From assembly GCA_036186865.1 (NCBI GenBank), contig AP025055.1:28120838-28184837 (forward strand): a DNA stretch of 64,000 nt, read 5' to 3'. This DNA comes from Eustoma russellianum. Its lineage: Eukaryota; Streptophyta; Magnoliopsida; Gentianales; Gentianaceae. The position numbers and the translations under genes are program-made. Positions 36,212-47,025 of the stretch are shown here, piece by piece (within the stretch, counting starts at the first letter, position 1; each line of letters opens with the position of its first letter). The notes under the pieces were generated by a model. The model saw nothing but the letters and a program-made list of their open reading frames with translations, did no database searches and was not told the origin of the DNA.

Positions 36212-36745
36212 TGTAGAGATTAAAGAATGTCAAGAATTCATTCAAGTTAAAAATAAATTTACAAGGTTATTCTCCTTTTATAGGGGTTGTTTCTGCCTAA
36301 GGTTTCATTTTCTCACTTGTACAGTGGATATTGTTTATCTACAGTGTTTCATAACGTTTACAATGGTAACGGCTAGTTATCTGATCAGCTCGATCAAATG
36401 TACAGTAAAGGTTTTAATGTATTTAGAAGACTAAGTATTGCAGCTCTACCTTAGTTTTGCTACCTGACCGGTGCTTCACCTCGACACCTCGGCTCAGCAC
36501 CCTTCTTCATTCTTACTCTGCTTTCCCATCCTTGTTCACCTCGGCTATTCCTTTTCTGCCTTGATCACCTCAGTCCGGCAGTAGTACTTCGTCAGTTCAG
36601 TTCAGCTTCTTCCATTGTTTGCTCATCTCTGCCACTCCTATATTCACCTCATCTTGGCAGACTGACTGCAATATCTTCTTATTTTCCTCCAGCTCAGCAA
36701 CTATTTTGCTCAAGTCGGTGCACCTCGGTTGAGCTCATTTCCACG
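36212..36745 (-). repeat. Element F 5' LTR
   Basis: 534 bp beginning TGTAGAG. The far end is CCACG where CA is expected (one substitution), followed by the TCAAC duplication. It is the uninterrupted partner of 6910-7232 plus 18011-18225. Confidence 0.82.
36274..36286 (-). promoter_or_regulatory. TATA box of element F 5' LTR
   Basis: The minus strand reads CCTATAAAAGG, pointing toward the F gag start at 36135. Confidence 0.55.
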
Positions 36746-36750
36746 TCAAC

Positions 36751-37780
36751 CAATTTCTCCTCAGATATCAAGGCAGTTGTTGTAGTCGGGGAAGGTGCCA
36801 GAATGATAACAATGGTCCTCGCAGCTTGGGAAACGCTAGAAAAACCACCTTGGGAGGAAGGGCAGACACTGCATTGGCGGATACTGCCAAGCTCATCGTC
36901 AAGCTACAAGTTAGGGAGAAGCCTCAGCCCTTTCCTAAGATCCGGAGGCTTTCTTTTGCGTAGATGCTTTTGCCTCTGCTCTAGTTTTATTTTGCTTTGC
37001 TGACGACTCTTCCTCCATCCTGGATCGAGAAGATGTGCTCCTCTTTTTCTTAAAAACTTTGTGCTTCAAGAAAACATGGCTCCTGAAGAGTAATCATCAA
37101 AGGAGATACATTAAAGAAAGATGATATGCAGTACTAAGGCATCAAATTAATTGACCAGATAACAAAATAGAAATCGGGATTAGGACAGCAGTCGCACACC
37201 CTCTAAAATCTTCAAAGAATCATCTTACAGGTCAACAAGATTCTCTCCCTTAACAAGATTTCCAAGGTCCGTTTCACGAAAAATCTCTGAGTTTATAAGA
37301 GCATTATTTAATATTACCCGAGACTGGTTCACGTGAGGCCGGGGTGGATTCAATACCGCTTTGCTCAACCTAGCGGGTTCTTTATCCTCAGAAGAAGCGG
37401 ATTTCTGAACATCCATCTCAGCAATACGCCTCCACCGACCTGTGCACGTAAAAGAATCGACTATCCCAGCCTTTTGGAACTGATGGAGTTTTAAGAAGAA
37501 AATGCGAGCTATCTTTCTGATACCGTTTGCTGAAATGAACCATTGCCGCAGTATGCTTGAGGGTAAAATAAACATGAAACTCATTCATTTTGAAACTCCT
37601 TTTCAAGAATGGGAGATACACTAAATAGGCGAAGATCAACCGAAAATAATTAGGAAGAAGTTTTGCGCGACGGATCTTCTCCCCTTCATTCGTTCAACCG
37701 AGGGACTTGGACTTCTTGTTTTTGATGAGCCAAAGTGTTTGAAATTTCAGAGTAGCAGAGTATGAAGCGTCGGAAACATG
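36751..37780 (-). pseudogene. Gene X, 5' part: possible gypsy-type/transposase-28-like protein
   Basis: Leftward from about 37690 one frame reads KLLPNYFRLIFAYLVYLPF, then MNEFHVYFTLK, and KGWDSRFFYVHRSV near 37450. That pattern (helical N-part, then GW-RFFYV) resembles the plant 'putative gypsy-type transposon' domain (PF04195-like). The resemblance is from memory of the family style and is moderate. A second frame is open at 37584-37225 (RWRRIAEMDVQKSASSEDKE...). Further left, a Lys/Arg/Gln-rich stretch (37060-36930) and a Thr/Ser-rich stretch lead to EEKLVDVAKT at F's edge. That frame continues at 6909-6650. Several stops and frame changes exist, some of which may be introns. It could be an old TE-derived gene or a cellular gene. 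Confidence 0.4.
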
Positions 37781-37807
37781 TTTAAAGTATTTTGGAAGAG
37801 CACATAT

Positions 37808-38807
37808 TGTAGAATTTGTAAGAACAATAGTAAAATAGAAGAGATGAATTGGAGGTTGAAAATTGTAAAAATTTTATTCATGTTTTAAGTTATTTATCGT
37901 AGAATTTCATCCACTGAACTTCACTTTGGAACTTTACAAGAGTTTGCCTTTTATAAGGCTTGGAACTAGTAAGGCACCTTAAGCCACCAACAGTTATATT
38001 CTTATTTACAATTGTTTATTGGTATACAGAGTTAGTGGATGTATGTAAAGTGTATCCGTATAAGTGCACCCTGCTGCACTCTGTTTTATTTCTTCAGTGC
38101 TGCGTCCGAGGTTTCTTATCTGTCTAAGTATTTCAGCTCGGCAGTGCTGTCTCTATTGCTGCTGTTGTTTTTTGGTTCAGCGTAGCTCGGTCCATTTATT
38201 TATGTCTTTACCTCGTCTCCTCAGCTTGACATCCTTTAGTGCCTTCACTTCGTCACATCGGCTTCGTCATTCTTTCCTTCAGCTAAGATACTTCATTACC
38301 TCGGCCTTTCATTAGTTTAGCTCACCTCGGCACTTCTTCTTTTGACTTGGGACTCAGTCTAGATTCTAACATTTTTCACCTCGGTGCTTTATCTCAGCAT
38401 TGCATCATTTTACCTCAGCATTTGTTTTGTCAACTTGGCACTGCATAGCTCGACACTTCTTCATCGCTCAAGTACTTCTGACCTCACCTCGGGTAGGCAC
38501 CTCGGTTCGCTACTTCTGCTTCTGCCTTACTTCGGCTTATCACCTCAGCTCGGCACTAGTTTGATATTTCTGTACCAATTTGATCCTTGTCTCGGTATAG
38601 CACCTCGGCTCGGTAATTCTTCCTTTACTTCAGCTAGGCACCTCAGCTCGGTTAGTTATTTTCTGTTTTTTTTCAGCTAGACACCTCAGCTCGGCAGGTC
38701 ATTCCTTCCTTCACTTTAGCTAGGCACCTCAGCTCGGCTAGTTATCTGTTCACTTCAGCTAGGCACCTCAGCTCGGCGGTCACTTTATTTCAGCAGACTC
38801 TTCAACA
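37808..38807. repeat. Decayed LTR-like block, possible solo LTR
   Basis: TG...CA ends can be drawn: TGTAGAATTT at 37808, CTTCAACA at 38807. They are flanked by CATAT and CAAAT, a duplication with one mismatch. Internally it shares the style of the F LTR (a start like TGTAGAGATTAAAG, a CCTTTTATAAGG box near 37950, and many CACCTCGGCTCGGC units). It has no coding domains; the frames at 38064-38680 are Ser/Leu-rich low-complexity artefacts. Confidence 0.45.
38629..38777. repeat. Four tandem about 40-bp units (TTCAGCTAGGCACCTCAGCTCGG)
   Basis: Near-copies of a 23-bp core start at 38629, 38672, 38715 and 38754, separated by variable T-rich spacers. They lie near the right end of the LTR-like block. 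Confidence 0.75.
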
Positions 38808-39023
38808 CAAATAAGCAAAGAACTGCATTTTTAACATTCTCTCAGGTCAATATCCAAACTCATTATTCTTACTTTAAATCTGTGATCTTTATAACAGTAA
38901 TATATCAAATAAAAAAAAATAAAAGCACTAGGTCGTGAACCTTAGTTTTATATGAAAAGAAAATAAAATAACATGTCACAACCTTTGATCCATGCATTCA
39001 ACTTCTAAAAAAATAGAATTTCC

Positions 39024-39504
39024 TTACTGGAGCCTTAACAAGGAAACAGAAGTGTTGATCTGCAGACCTATGCCGCGGTGACAATGAGCCACATTTTCTG
39101 ATTGTCCGTCTTCCCTCGCCTTCTTTATGTTCGAGATTTGACATGAGATTTCTCTCCAGAGGCGTTGATAATCATCATTGTTTGTCTCATCATAGGAAAG
39201 ATGGCTAGTTTCAAAATACCTTTCCCTTTTGGACATGTATGGTGGCTTTCTTGATGTATCCGATCTCCCCTTTGCCCGTTTATGTGGTAGATCATGTGTT
39301 TGGATGGTCCTAATTAAATTTGTAGATCCAGAAGATGGGTGCTTTTTGTCTTGTATGTAAAGTTGTAATATGTTACTTCAGGCCATTTTGCAATAACCAT
39401 GAGCTATTAAAGAGCTCATGGTTGATGTACCTATTGAAATGTATGTGAATGATAAGTCTTTATGTACAGTATTAGGAGCAGCACCCTTGGCACTCAAGTC
39501 TTTG
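39024..39504 (-). CDS. Gene Y, last two exons (hypothetical host protein)
   Basis: On the minus strand an exon at 39504-39431 (KDLSAKGAAPNTVHKDLSF...) ends in a GT donor. An 81-nt intron (39350-39430) ends TTACATACAAG. The exon 39349-39024 is open and ends in a stop. The two exons keep phase (phase 1 across the junction). The second exon encodes a basic region (HDLPHKRAKGRSD), then YDETNNDDYQRLWREI and a helical basic piece (SNIKKAREDGQ). This looks like real protein unrelated to the surrounding retroelements. I do not recognise the family. Directly upstream is a T-rich tract and CAG acceptor (39505-39515, CACATCAATCAG) that continues at 54445-54460 on the far side of element H. Earlier exons were not found. 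Confidence 0.4.
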
Positions 39505-39515
39505 CTGATTGATGT

Positions 39516-39520
39516 GAAAA
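39516..39520. repeat. Target-site duplication of element H (left copy)
   Basis: GAAAA before the 5' LTR; the second copy is at 54445-54449 after the 3' LTR. On the minus strand it is TTTTC, part of gene Y's polypyrimidine tract. Confidence 0.85.
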
Positions 39521-39719
39521 TGTTGAAGATAAGATCAAATCAAAGTTGATAATCTTACTTAATTTAGGATTAAAACCGATCAAATAAAATAATTGATTTA
39601 ATTTGATATGATGTACAGTTACCATAGATAGGCTTGGTTGTGTATTATTTATAGATGGTTATAGTGTATTGAAAATCAATGAAAAGAATCATTTCTTTTA
39701 CAAATATTGTTTTCTATCA
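39521..39719 (+). repeat. Element H 5' LTR
   Basis: 199 bp, TGTTGAAGAT...TTTTCTATCA. The same ends and length occur at 54246-54444. Confidence 0.92.
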
Positions 39720-39730
39720 TGGTATCAGAC
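39720..39730 (+). promoter_or_regulatory. Element H primer-binding site
   Basis: TGGTATCAGAC directly after the 5' LTR, one base different from the usual Met-tRNA complement TGGTATCAGAG. Confidence 0.88.
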
Positions 39731-39749
39731 CGGGTTTGATCCAAAGACT

Positions 39750-42268
39750 TGTTGGACCGTGCACCTATAATAAACACCACTAGAGAGGAAAACAAAATAT
39801 GAGACCACCTCAGATTCAGAACCCGTATTTAAAAAATTCAAAAGTCAGTGTAAACAACTCCAAAAATTATGAACATTTTTATAACTCAACTTCAATGTCT
39901 TGACAAGACTCTGTCCAAAAATCAGAAAAAAAGAAGATCGATTGACCCTTCAAACAAATAAAAAGATTCAGATGGTCAATCTGGATAGAATTGGACAGAA
40001 TGTTGCTGATTTTGGAAAACGTGTTTCTCTTTGGATATTCAATCAAAAAGGTTGATCTTTATGTCAAAACACTCCTTAGGATATCTAGTTATGTTTCGAA
40101 AAGTCCTGGCCTTAAACAATTCTTGGTTAAAAACAGAATTCAAGTTTTCTCAAAACTGGCCAGATTGGAGCAGTTATTTTGCAAAGACTTAAAAACTAAC
40201 TTTCCCTTGCTCAAATCAAGTGATTCTTGTTGCAAATGAAAGCTAACAGTATGAAGTATAGCTCCACCAAAAATGACAAATTTGGAAAGTGTTTAGCTAT
40301 TTTTTCAAAACGTGTGAAGTTGTGTGAAAACTACAATGAAAAACGGGCAGAATACAGAAATGTAGAAACAAGTTAAGAACACCGAGAATTTATCCTGGTT
40401 CGGTCAATGTGACCTACTCCAGTCCAAAGGAACACCTTTTCTTGGATTTCACTATGGTATGAACCAAATTACAACAACAACCAAGCTTGATCCTTGGGTT
40501 AAACACCAACCCTATTCAAGAATTGGATGAACACCTTCTATGCAACACTTAGTTGCAACACCTCTACCATCTATTGATGTAGCCTTGTAGAATTGGCTAA
40601 TCAATCTTACAAATAAAGCTCAAGAGGCTTGTATATCTCCAAAAAATACAACAAGAACACCTTGGCTACAAAGAATGGAACAAGAATGACTAGAAGAAGA
40701 TAGCTAGACAAATCAACTATTGCTTTCAAGTGAGCTTCAAGTGTGTTCTTCTTCTTCATCCTTTGCCTCCTATTTATAGTGTGAAATAGCTCTTGAGGAT
40801 AAGACCTCCAATGTGTCACCACTCACCATCTTCATCATCAAGTCTTAGTTGTCTTCACATCATTGGTTGGCCTTGTACACTTGGCAACATCAAGCAAAAT
40901 GATTGGTCCATCTTGGAACACCTTATGTTGGCCGATTTTTCCACCTTGGCATGTCTTAATTATCCTTTGCAAAGTGAAGATAATAAGAGGGGAATATGCC
41001 ACAAGAGTACCTCAACTTCTTGGCTTGAAAAAATGGCATGTGAAGACTGAAAGTTTGACCCCAAAATCAGCTCCAAAACAGCCATACAAGCCATTGATTT
41101 CAAAAATAGAATTTCCAAGTTGGCAATTTTGCCAACTAGCTTCTTTTTGATTGGTCCACTTGTCATAACCTCATAAAATAGATAAACCACCTTTGGAACC
41201 TGTATATGCACGTTCTTGGCCTCATATATATGTATATCAACTCAGATTTTTGAAGAAGAAATCAACAAATAATAGTTACAAGATTATGTCAACATGTAAC
41301 ACCAAAATTCTCAATATTTTGTCTTGTATGTTGTGATCATTTTCACACCTTGAACACCTTTAAATTCTCTGAAATATGATGATAAATATAATCCAATAAC
41401 ATAAAGAAGAAGATCTTCAAGAAAGAAATAGAATGTGACATCACAACCCGTCACATATCCCGCTACTGTCGATAATATCATCATTTAAGAAAAATAATAT
41501 AAAACCACCATATAATCTTCAAGATAATCATAACTCAACTCCATAATGAAGATAAGAATATACTCAAGAGATTCTTTGAGTGAAAATACCAAAACTCCCC
41601 TCAGGGGTAAAATGACCAAAATGCCCCTGGTGAGAGAAAACTCCAGAAATAAATATAATACTTTTGTCATGATAAATAAGATGAGAATAAGTCCTTGAAG
41701 TATTTCCACCATGTCATGTTCCTACAAAACTCAAAATACCAATTTTGCCCTTTTTGGAAGCTGTAAAAACTTCCAAGGCACAGTCACAAGACATTCATAA
41801 TTATCAAAATCACATAATAGTCACATAATGAACATATATAAAACATGTACAAATGAAAACAACCACTTTATCATATTTTAGAAAAATATTTCTAAAAACT
41901 CTAGACATCGATCGATCGAAGTGTCTCATCTTCAGAGATCGATGTCTCACAGTGAGTTTCATAATTTGTCTATGACCTACATTGATCGATCGAAGTGAGG
42001 GTTCGATGTATACATCAATCGATCGATGTGTCTCAGGTTTAGAGATTGATGTCTCACAGTAAGGTCTTGAACTTTCTCTGCCTTACATAGATCGATCGAT
42101 GTGAGGGATCGAAGTACATCAATCGATCGAAGTGCAACAACCTGAGAGATCGATGTCATTTTTTTCAAATTTTTCAACTTTTAATCATATATAACACCAT
42201 GTGTGATATTTTTATTCATTCACCACTTAAAATCATGACTGAAAATTATCCAAACATATTTCTCAACA
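39750..42268 (-). repeat. Element G 3' LTR
   Basis: 2519 bp, TGTTGGACCGTGCACC...TTTCTCAACA. It matches 47028-49621 throughout with many point differences. It contains the palindrome cluster 41905-42158 near the U3 end. Confidence 0.9.
41905..42158. repeat. ATCGATCGAT palindrome cluster in the G 3' LTR
   Basis: About ten blocks of CATCGATCGATCGAAGTG and AGATCGATGTCTCA type alternate with short spacers. The counterpart in the 5' LTR is 49258-49510. Confidence 0.85.
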
Positions 42269-42282
42269 TTCTCCCCCTTTTG
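42269..42282 (-). promoter_or_regulatory. Element G polypurine tract
   Basis: The minus strand reads CAAAAGGGGGAGAA, abutting the 3' LTR. Confidence 0.85.
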
Positions 42283-42619
42283 GATGATTTTCAAAATAAC
42301 TCAACATGATTTTAATGTCACAACTTTTTAACAATTATTTATCACATATTTACCAATTTTATAACAATTGAATTGTTTTGAAAACCTCACCAATTACCAA
42401 TTGTTTCATCAATTCTACACCAATTGTTTTCAAACTCTCAATTCTCTCATGTTTTTAAGATCTGTGTTCATGTGCCCCCCTCAAATTATACTCTCCCCCT
42501 TAACCTATGCTCCAAAACTTATACCAATTGAAAATTAGAATATCATTCAACCATCCAAATCATGACTTACCGACTAAAATCATGTTCTTATTCTATCTCC
42601 CCCTTTATTTTGCAAATCA

Positions 42620-45600
42620 TGGGAAAATATAGAACTATGCAATGGTATCATAAGTCATCTTACCTAACTTGGCTCGTAAGTTTTCAAAATTGGCTTGATT
42701 AAGGGGTTTGGTGAAAATATCAGCTATTTGGTGATCAGTTCTTATATGGTTTATAACTATATCCTCATTTTGAACATGATCTCGAAGGAAATGGTATCGT
42801 ACCTCAATGTGCTCGGCCTTCGAATGAAGTACTGGATTCTGAGAAAGATTGATCGCACTTGTGGTATCGCAGAAAATCGGAATCTTATTCATTTTAATGC
42901 CAAAATCGCTAAGTTGTTGTTTAAGCCAAAGTATTTGGGTAGTGCATAAGCTTAAGGCTATAGACTCGACTTCGGTGGTAGAGAGTGCTACACTAGCTTA
43001 CTTTTTAGAAAACCACGAGATCAAGTTGGTTCTTATGAATTGACATGTACCACTAGTAGATTTTCTCTCTAACTTGCAACCACCATAATCAGCATTATTA
43101 TATGCGTATAATTCCAACTTAGCGTCTCTATCATACCAAAGTCCTAAGTGAGGTGTGTGTTTAATATATCTAAAGATCTTTTTCATCGCATTGTAATGTG
43201 AGACTTTAGGATAAGATTGAAACCTAGCACACATACACACACTAAACATGATGTAAGGTCTTGATGCGGTTAAATATAACAATGAGCCAATCATAGACCT
43301 ATATAGTGTGTCATTAAAAGGTTTACCATTTTCGTCCTTATCTAGTTTGGTACTAACTCTCATAGGGGTAGGTGTTGGTTTCAACTCTTCAAATCCAAAC
43401 TTCTTAATCATATCATTTACATACTTAAGTTGGCTAATGTGGATTCCTTGAGGGGTTTGTTTGATTTGTAAACCTAAGAAGTAAGTCAACTCTCCTACCA
43501 TTGACATTTCAAATTCTGACTTCATACACTCTTCAAAGTCTTTTACTAAGGTAGGATTAGTTGAACCAAAGATAATATCGTCTACATATATTTGAATTAT
43601 TAATAAGTTATTATCTTTTCTTCTTAAGAATAATGTGTTGTCTATGGTTCCCCTTTGATAATTATTTGCAATAAGAAAGTTTGCAAATCTATCATACCAA
43701 GCTCTTGGAGCTTGTTTCAAACCATATTTAGCTTTCTTAAGCTTGTATACGTGGTTAGGATTCTTTGGATCTTCGAATCCAGGGGGTTGTTTCACAAACA
43801 CCTCTTCTTGGATGTATCCGTTCAAGAACGCACTCTTGACATCCATTTGGAAGAGTTTTATGTTGCTTAAACTTGCAATCTCAAGTAATAATCTAATTTC
43901 TTCTAGTCGTGCAACGGGTGCAAAGATTTCTTTATAATCTATTCCTTCTTGTTGATTATAACCTTGTGCGACTAGCCTAGCCTTATTTCGTGTGATGTTT
44001 CCTTGTTCATCTTTTTTATTCCTAAAGACCCATTTGGTTCCTATTATAGACTTGTTTTCAGGTTTAGGTACTAAGTCCCACACGTTGTTCCTTGTAAATT
44101 GATTCAATTCCTCATGCATGAAATCTATCCAAGATATATCACCTAAGGCTTATTTAACATTCTTAGGTTCTAAGTGTGAAATTAAACTGTCCTTCAGGTT
44201 GACTTATGTTTCTATGTGTTCTAACCCCAACACTTGGATCCCCAATGATTAATTCTTTAGGGTGCCACCAATTCCTAGATTGACTAGGTTCACCCTCATC
44301 TTGTTCAAATATTTCATTTGTATGGACATTATCATACATAATTGGATCATTAGTTGTATTATCTTCCAATTGTAAAATCTCTTCATTTATTTCATTTAAG
44401 GGTTCATGCATGTCTTGTTCAGGGGGAGTTGTTTCTAGATGATCAAGTACATGCTCAAGTAATATATCATCATCATCAAACATATTTTCAACATTATTTT
44501 TCTTGTTTATGTTGAGTTTTATCACTAACATCAAAATATGCATTTTCAATGAATTTCACATGTATGGATCCAATTATCTTTCTAGCTGCAGGATTATAAC
44601 ACCTATATGCTCTTGAGTTAGTTGAATAACCAACAAATATGCATTCAATAGACTTTTGTTCAAACTTGTCTAGATTATCCTTAGTGTTCAACATAAAAAA
44701 CTTACAACCAAAAAGATAATCTACGTTAGGTTGTCTATTTTTTAACAATTCATTAGGTGTTTTATTCAATTTATTTCTAATAGAAAGCCTATTTATTATA
44801 TAACATGCACAACTAACAGCTTCAGCCCATAAATATTTAGGTACTTTGTTTTCACACAACATTGTCCTTGCTATTTATTGTATAGTCTATTTTTTACGTT
44901 CAACAACTCCATTGAGTTGTGGTGTTCTAGGTGGTGAGAATTCATGTTTAATTCTATGTAATTCACAAAACTTGACTACGTCTTTGTTTTTAAATTCTCC
45001 ACCTCTATCACTTGTAATTCTCTTAACATTTCTTCCTAAAAATTTTCGAGTTGCTTGATAAGAGTTTTGATTGCCAATGGAGCATCGTCTTTGTGTGTTA
45101 AGAACAATGTCCATGTGTATCGTGAGTAATCATCTACTATAACACACACATATTAGTGTCCACCTAGGCTTCTTGTCCTACTTGGACTAAATAAGTCTAA
45201 GTGAAGCAATTCTAGTACATGACTAGTACTCGCTTTATGTTTCGATTTTAACGTTTCTTTAATGTGTTTTTCTTTAGTACACGTTTCACATAGTTGAAAA
45301 TTATCTAAGTCTAACTTAGGCATGCCTCTAATTAAATTCTTCTTAGATAAATTTTCAATAGTTGAAATTCCTATATGACTTAGTCGTCTATGCCATAAGT
45401 TCACATCTAAGTCATGTGATATCAAACATTTAACCTTAGCATCTAACATGTTATTTAGTGATAGTGTGTAAATGTTACCATCTCTATTTCCTTTTAATAC
45501 AATTTCTCCTTTTTTATTTATTATATCACAAGAATTGAGAAGAAAGAAACATTATATCCGCAATCTATAAGTTGAGAAATGCTTAATAAATTATAAGAAA

Positions 45601-45868
45601 GATTACTTATTAAACACATTTCGTATTTGAAATATGTTAGGGTCCCCAATTATTCCTTTTCCAACAACTTGTCCTTTGTTGTTGTCACTGAATGTCACCT
45701 TTCCTCCATTCTCGATATGTTCCAATTCAGTGAATAGTTTAGGATTGCCCATCATATGCCATGAACATCCAGTGTCTAAAAACCATTTGGTTTTTAGCTT
45801 CTTTGACTTTGCCTCCTTCTTGCATTCCTTGCGATTTTCATACAATGGAGACAAAGTTTTAGGTACCC
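42620..45868 (-). pseudogene. Element G pol, frameshifted
   Basis: Copia Pol, read leftward. Protease starts near 45790 (KWFLDTGCSWHM). The integrase zinc-finger part is at 45449-45153 (LWHRRLSHIGIST, LHLDLFSPSRT). The integrase core is at 45114-44887 (ITSDRGGEFKNKD, SPPRTPQLNGVVERK) and continues at 44862-44494. The linker is at 44549-44163. RT is largely intact at 44119-42998, 373 codons including YVDDIIFGST and the first part of RNase H (GGCKLERKSTSGTCQF). RNase H ends at 42892-42635 (AINLSQNPVLHSKAEHIEV). Breaks occur at about 45600, 45470, 45140, 44880, 44520, 44150 and 43000. The usual STTEAEY motif is present near 42970 but its Glu-Tyr part is altered (STTEVES). Confidence 0.87.
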
Positions 45869-45869
45869 T

Positions 45870-46910
45870 TTATTTGGGTCCTTGAATGTTAGGAGCACCA
45901 TCCTTGTTTAGATATCCCTTAGGTATCCAAACTTGGACATACCTTCTAGGCACATATTTGACATTATTATAAGTTGAATAATACAAATGATTTTCATGTA
46001 ATTGTCCATTCCATTTAAAAGATGATGCACGGTTATACATGTTATATCTTGGTTCATAAGTACTATGTCTTGGCCGATTTTGATAGTTAAGTTGTATTAT
46101 CTCATTTTCACAACTTTCTAACTTAGACTTCAACATACTATTTTCAGTTTTTAATTTTTGTTCATTTTTCCTATATGATTCAAATTTAATCTCTAAAGAA
46201 TCAAGAGTATTATTAGACTCTTGTTTGAAAGATTCTAATTGATCGGAAAACTCCAAGTTGGACGTATTCAACTTGTCGTTTTCTTCAATTAGTTTTTTCT
46301 TTTCTTTAGAGAGCCTTTTACAGTGAGCATGCATACTTAGGAATTCTTCATACATTTCATCGAATGACATTTCATTATCAGAATCCTCATCAGATGAAGA
46401 ACTTACCTCGTTAGATACGAAGCAGACTTGNNNNNNNNNNAGATGTTATGGATTCGTTTGGTAACATCTTGAAAGATTCAAGCTCAGATATAAGCATGTT
46501 TATTTTTGACTCTTTTACCCCGCTAGTACCATCATGCTTTAATTCTAATGATTTCCACATGTCGTGTGCACTTGTGCAATTTGACACATATCCTCCTTCA
46601 GAGGTCGTTAGTCTGTTTAACAATAATTGCATAGCCTTAGCATTTATGGACATTCTCTTTTTATCTTCGGAAGACCATTCGCTTTTATATTTTTCTACTT
46701 CCTGTGTGACTCCACTAACTTTTATAATTTTCATTAGAATGTACGGTCCATCTTCAACTATAGACCATAAATCAATGTCTATTAGCCATTGGGAATAGCC
46801 TCATTCTTAGTTTCCAATGAACAAAATTATTACCATCGAAAAGAGGAGGACGTTGTGTGGACATACCTTCCAACTCAACCTGTGTGAGAAGAAACTATGG
46901 CCATTGTATG
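45870..46910 (-). pseudogene. Element G gag, interrupted by an assembly gap
   Basis: Sirevirus-like Gag, read leftward. The N-terminal motif RPPLFDG...HWKLRMRLF is near 46860-46810, then a frame break. UBN2-like helices are at 46734-46441 (MQLLLNRLTTSEGGYVS, MLISELESFKMLPNES). Then come ten Ns, then the coiled-coil and tail part at 46430-45870 (FDEMYEEFLSMHAHCKRL, PRRYVQVWIPKGYLN). The segment between the two halves, including the CCHC knuckle, is absent; in E that span is about 650 bp. A stop ends the frame just before the conserved TTAGGTACCC box (45859-45868). Confidence 0.85.
46431..46440. other. Assembly gap (10 N)
   Basis: Ten Ns within G gag. Sequence on the left corresponds to E around 27122 and on the right to E around 27770, so the true missing length is probably hundreds of bases. 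Confidence 0.95.
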
Positions 46911-47013
46911 TACCTTTGTTTTGAGATGTGCAGGCTACAAAGAGTTATTGTTTTTTTGGCCTTGTTTTGTTTGTTTGGTGTTGAATCTTGCTCCTTTGAG
47001 TGGTGCCGACCTT

Positions 47014-47025
47014 GCTCTGATACCA
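47014..47025 (-). promoter_or_regulatory. Element G primer-binding site
   Basis: The minus strand reads TGGTATCAGAGC, a 12-base perfect Met-tRNA complement, two bases from the LTR. Confidence 0.92.

Larger units (their letters stand above)
6910..36745 (-). mobile_element. Element F: old copia retrotransposon, host of a nest
   Basis: A minus-strand Ty1/copia element whose parts are scattered by later insertions. The 3' LTR is 6910-7232 plus 18011-18225, the 3' half of pol is 18226-20314, gag and the 5' half of pol are 33861-36200, the primer-binding site is 36201-36211 and the 5' LTR is 36212-36745. Removing C (7233-18005 plus one duplication copy) and D/E (20315-33860 plus one copy) leaves an element of about 5.5 kb with 534- and 538-bp LTRs and TCAAC on both sides. 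The LTRs differ at many positions and pol is riddled with stops, so F is the oldest layer. The lineage looks close to Ale/Ivana-type copia by Gag and RNase H phrases; that assignment is uncertain. Confidence 0.85.

Noticed and set aside
36803..37003. 66-codon plus-strand frame with Ser/Cys/Leu-rich tail
   Set aside because: Antisense of the basic low-complexity part of gene X; no independent support.
38064..38680. Ser/Leu-rich plus-strand frames resembling membrane proteins
   Set aside because: They fall in the repetitive CACCTCGGCTCGG region of a decayed LTR, and hydrophobicity follows from base composition.
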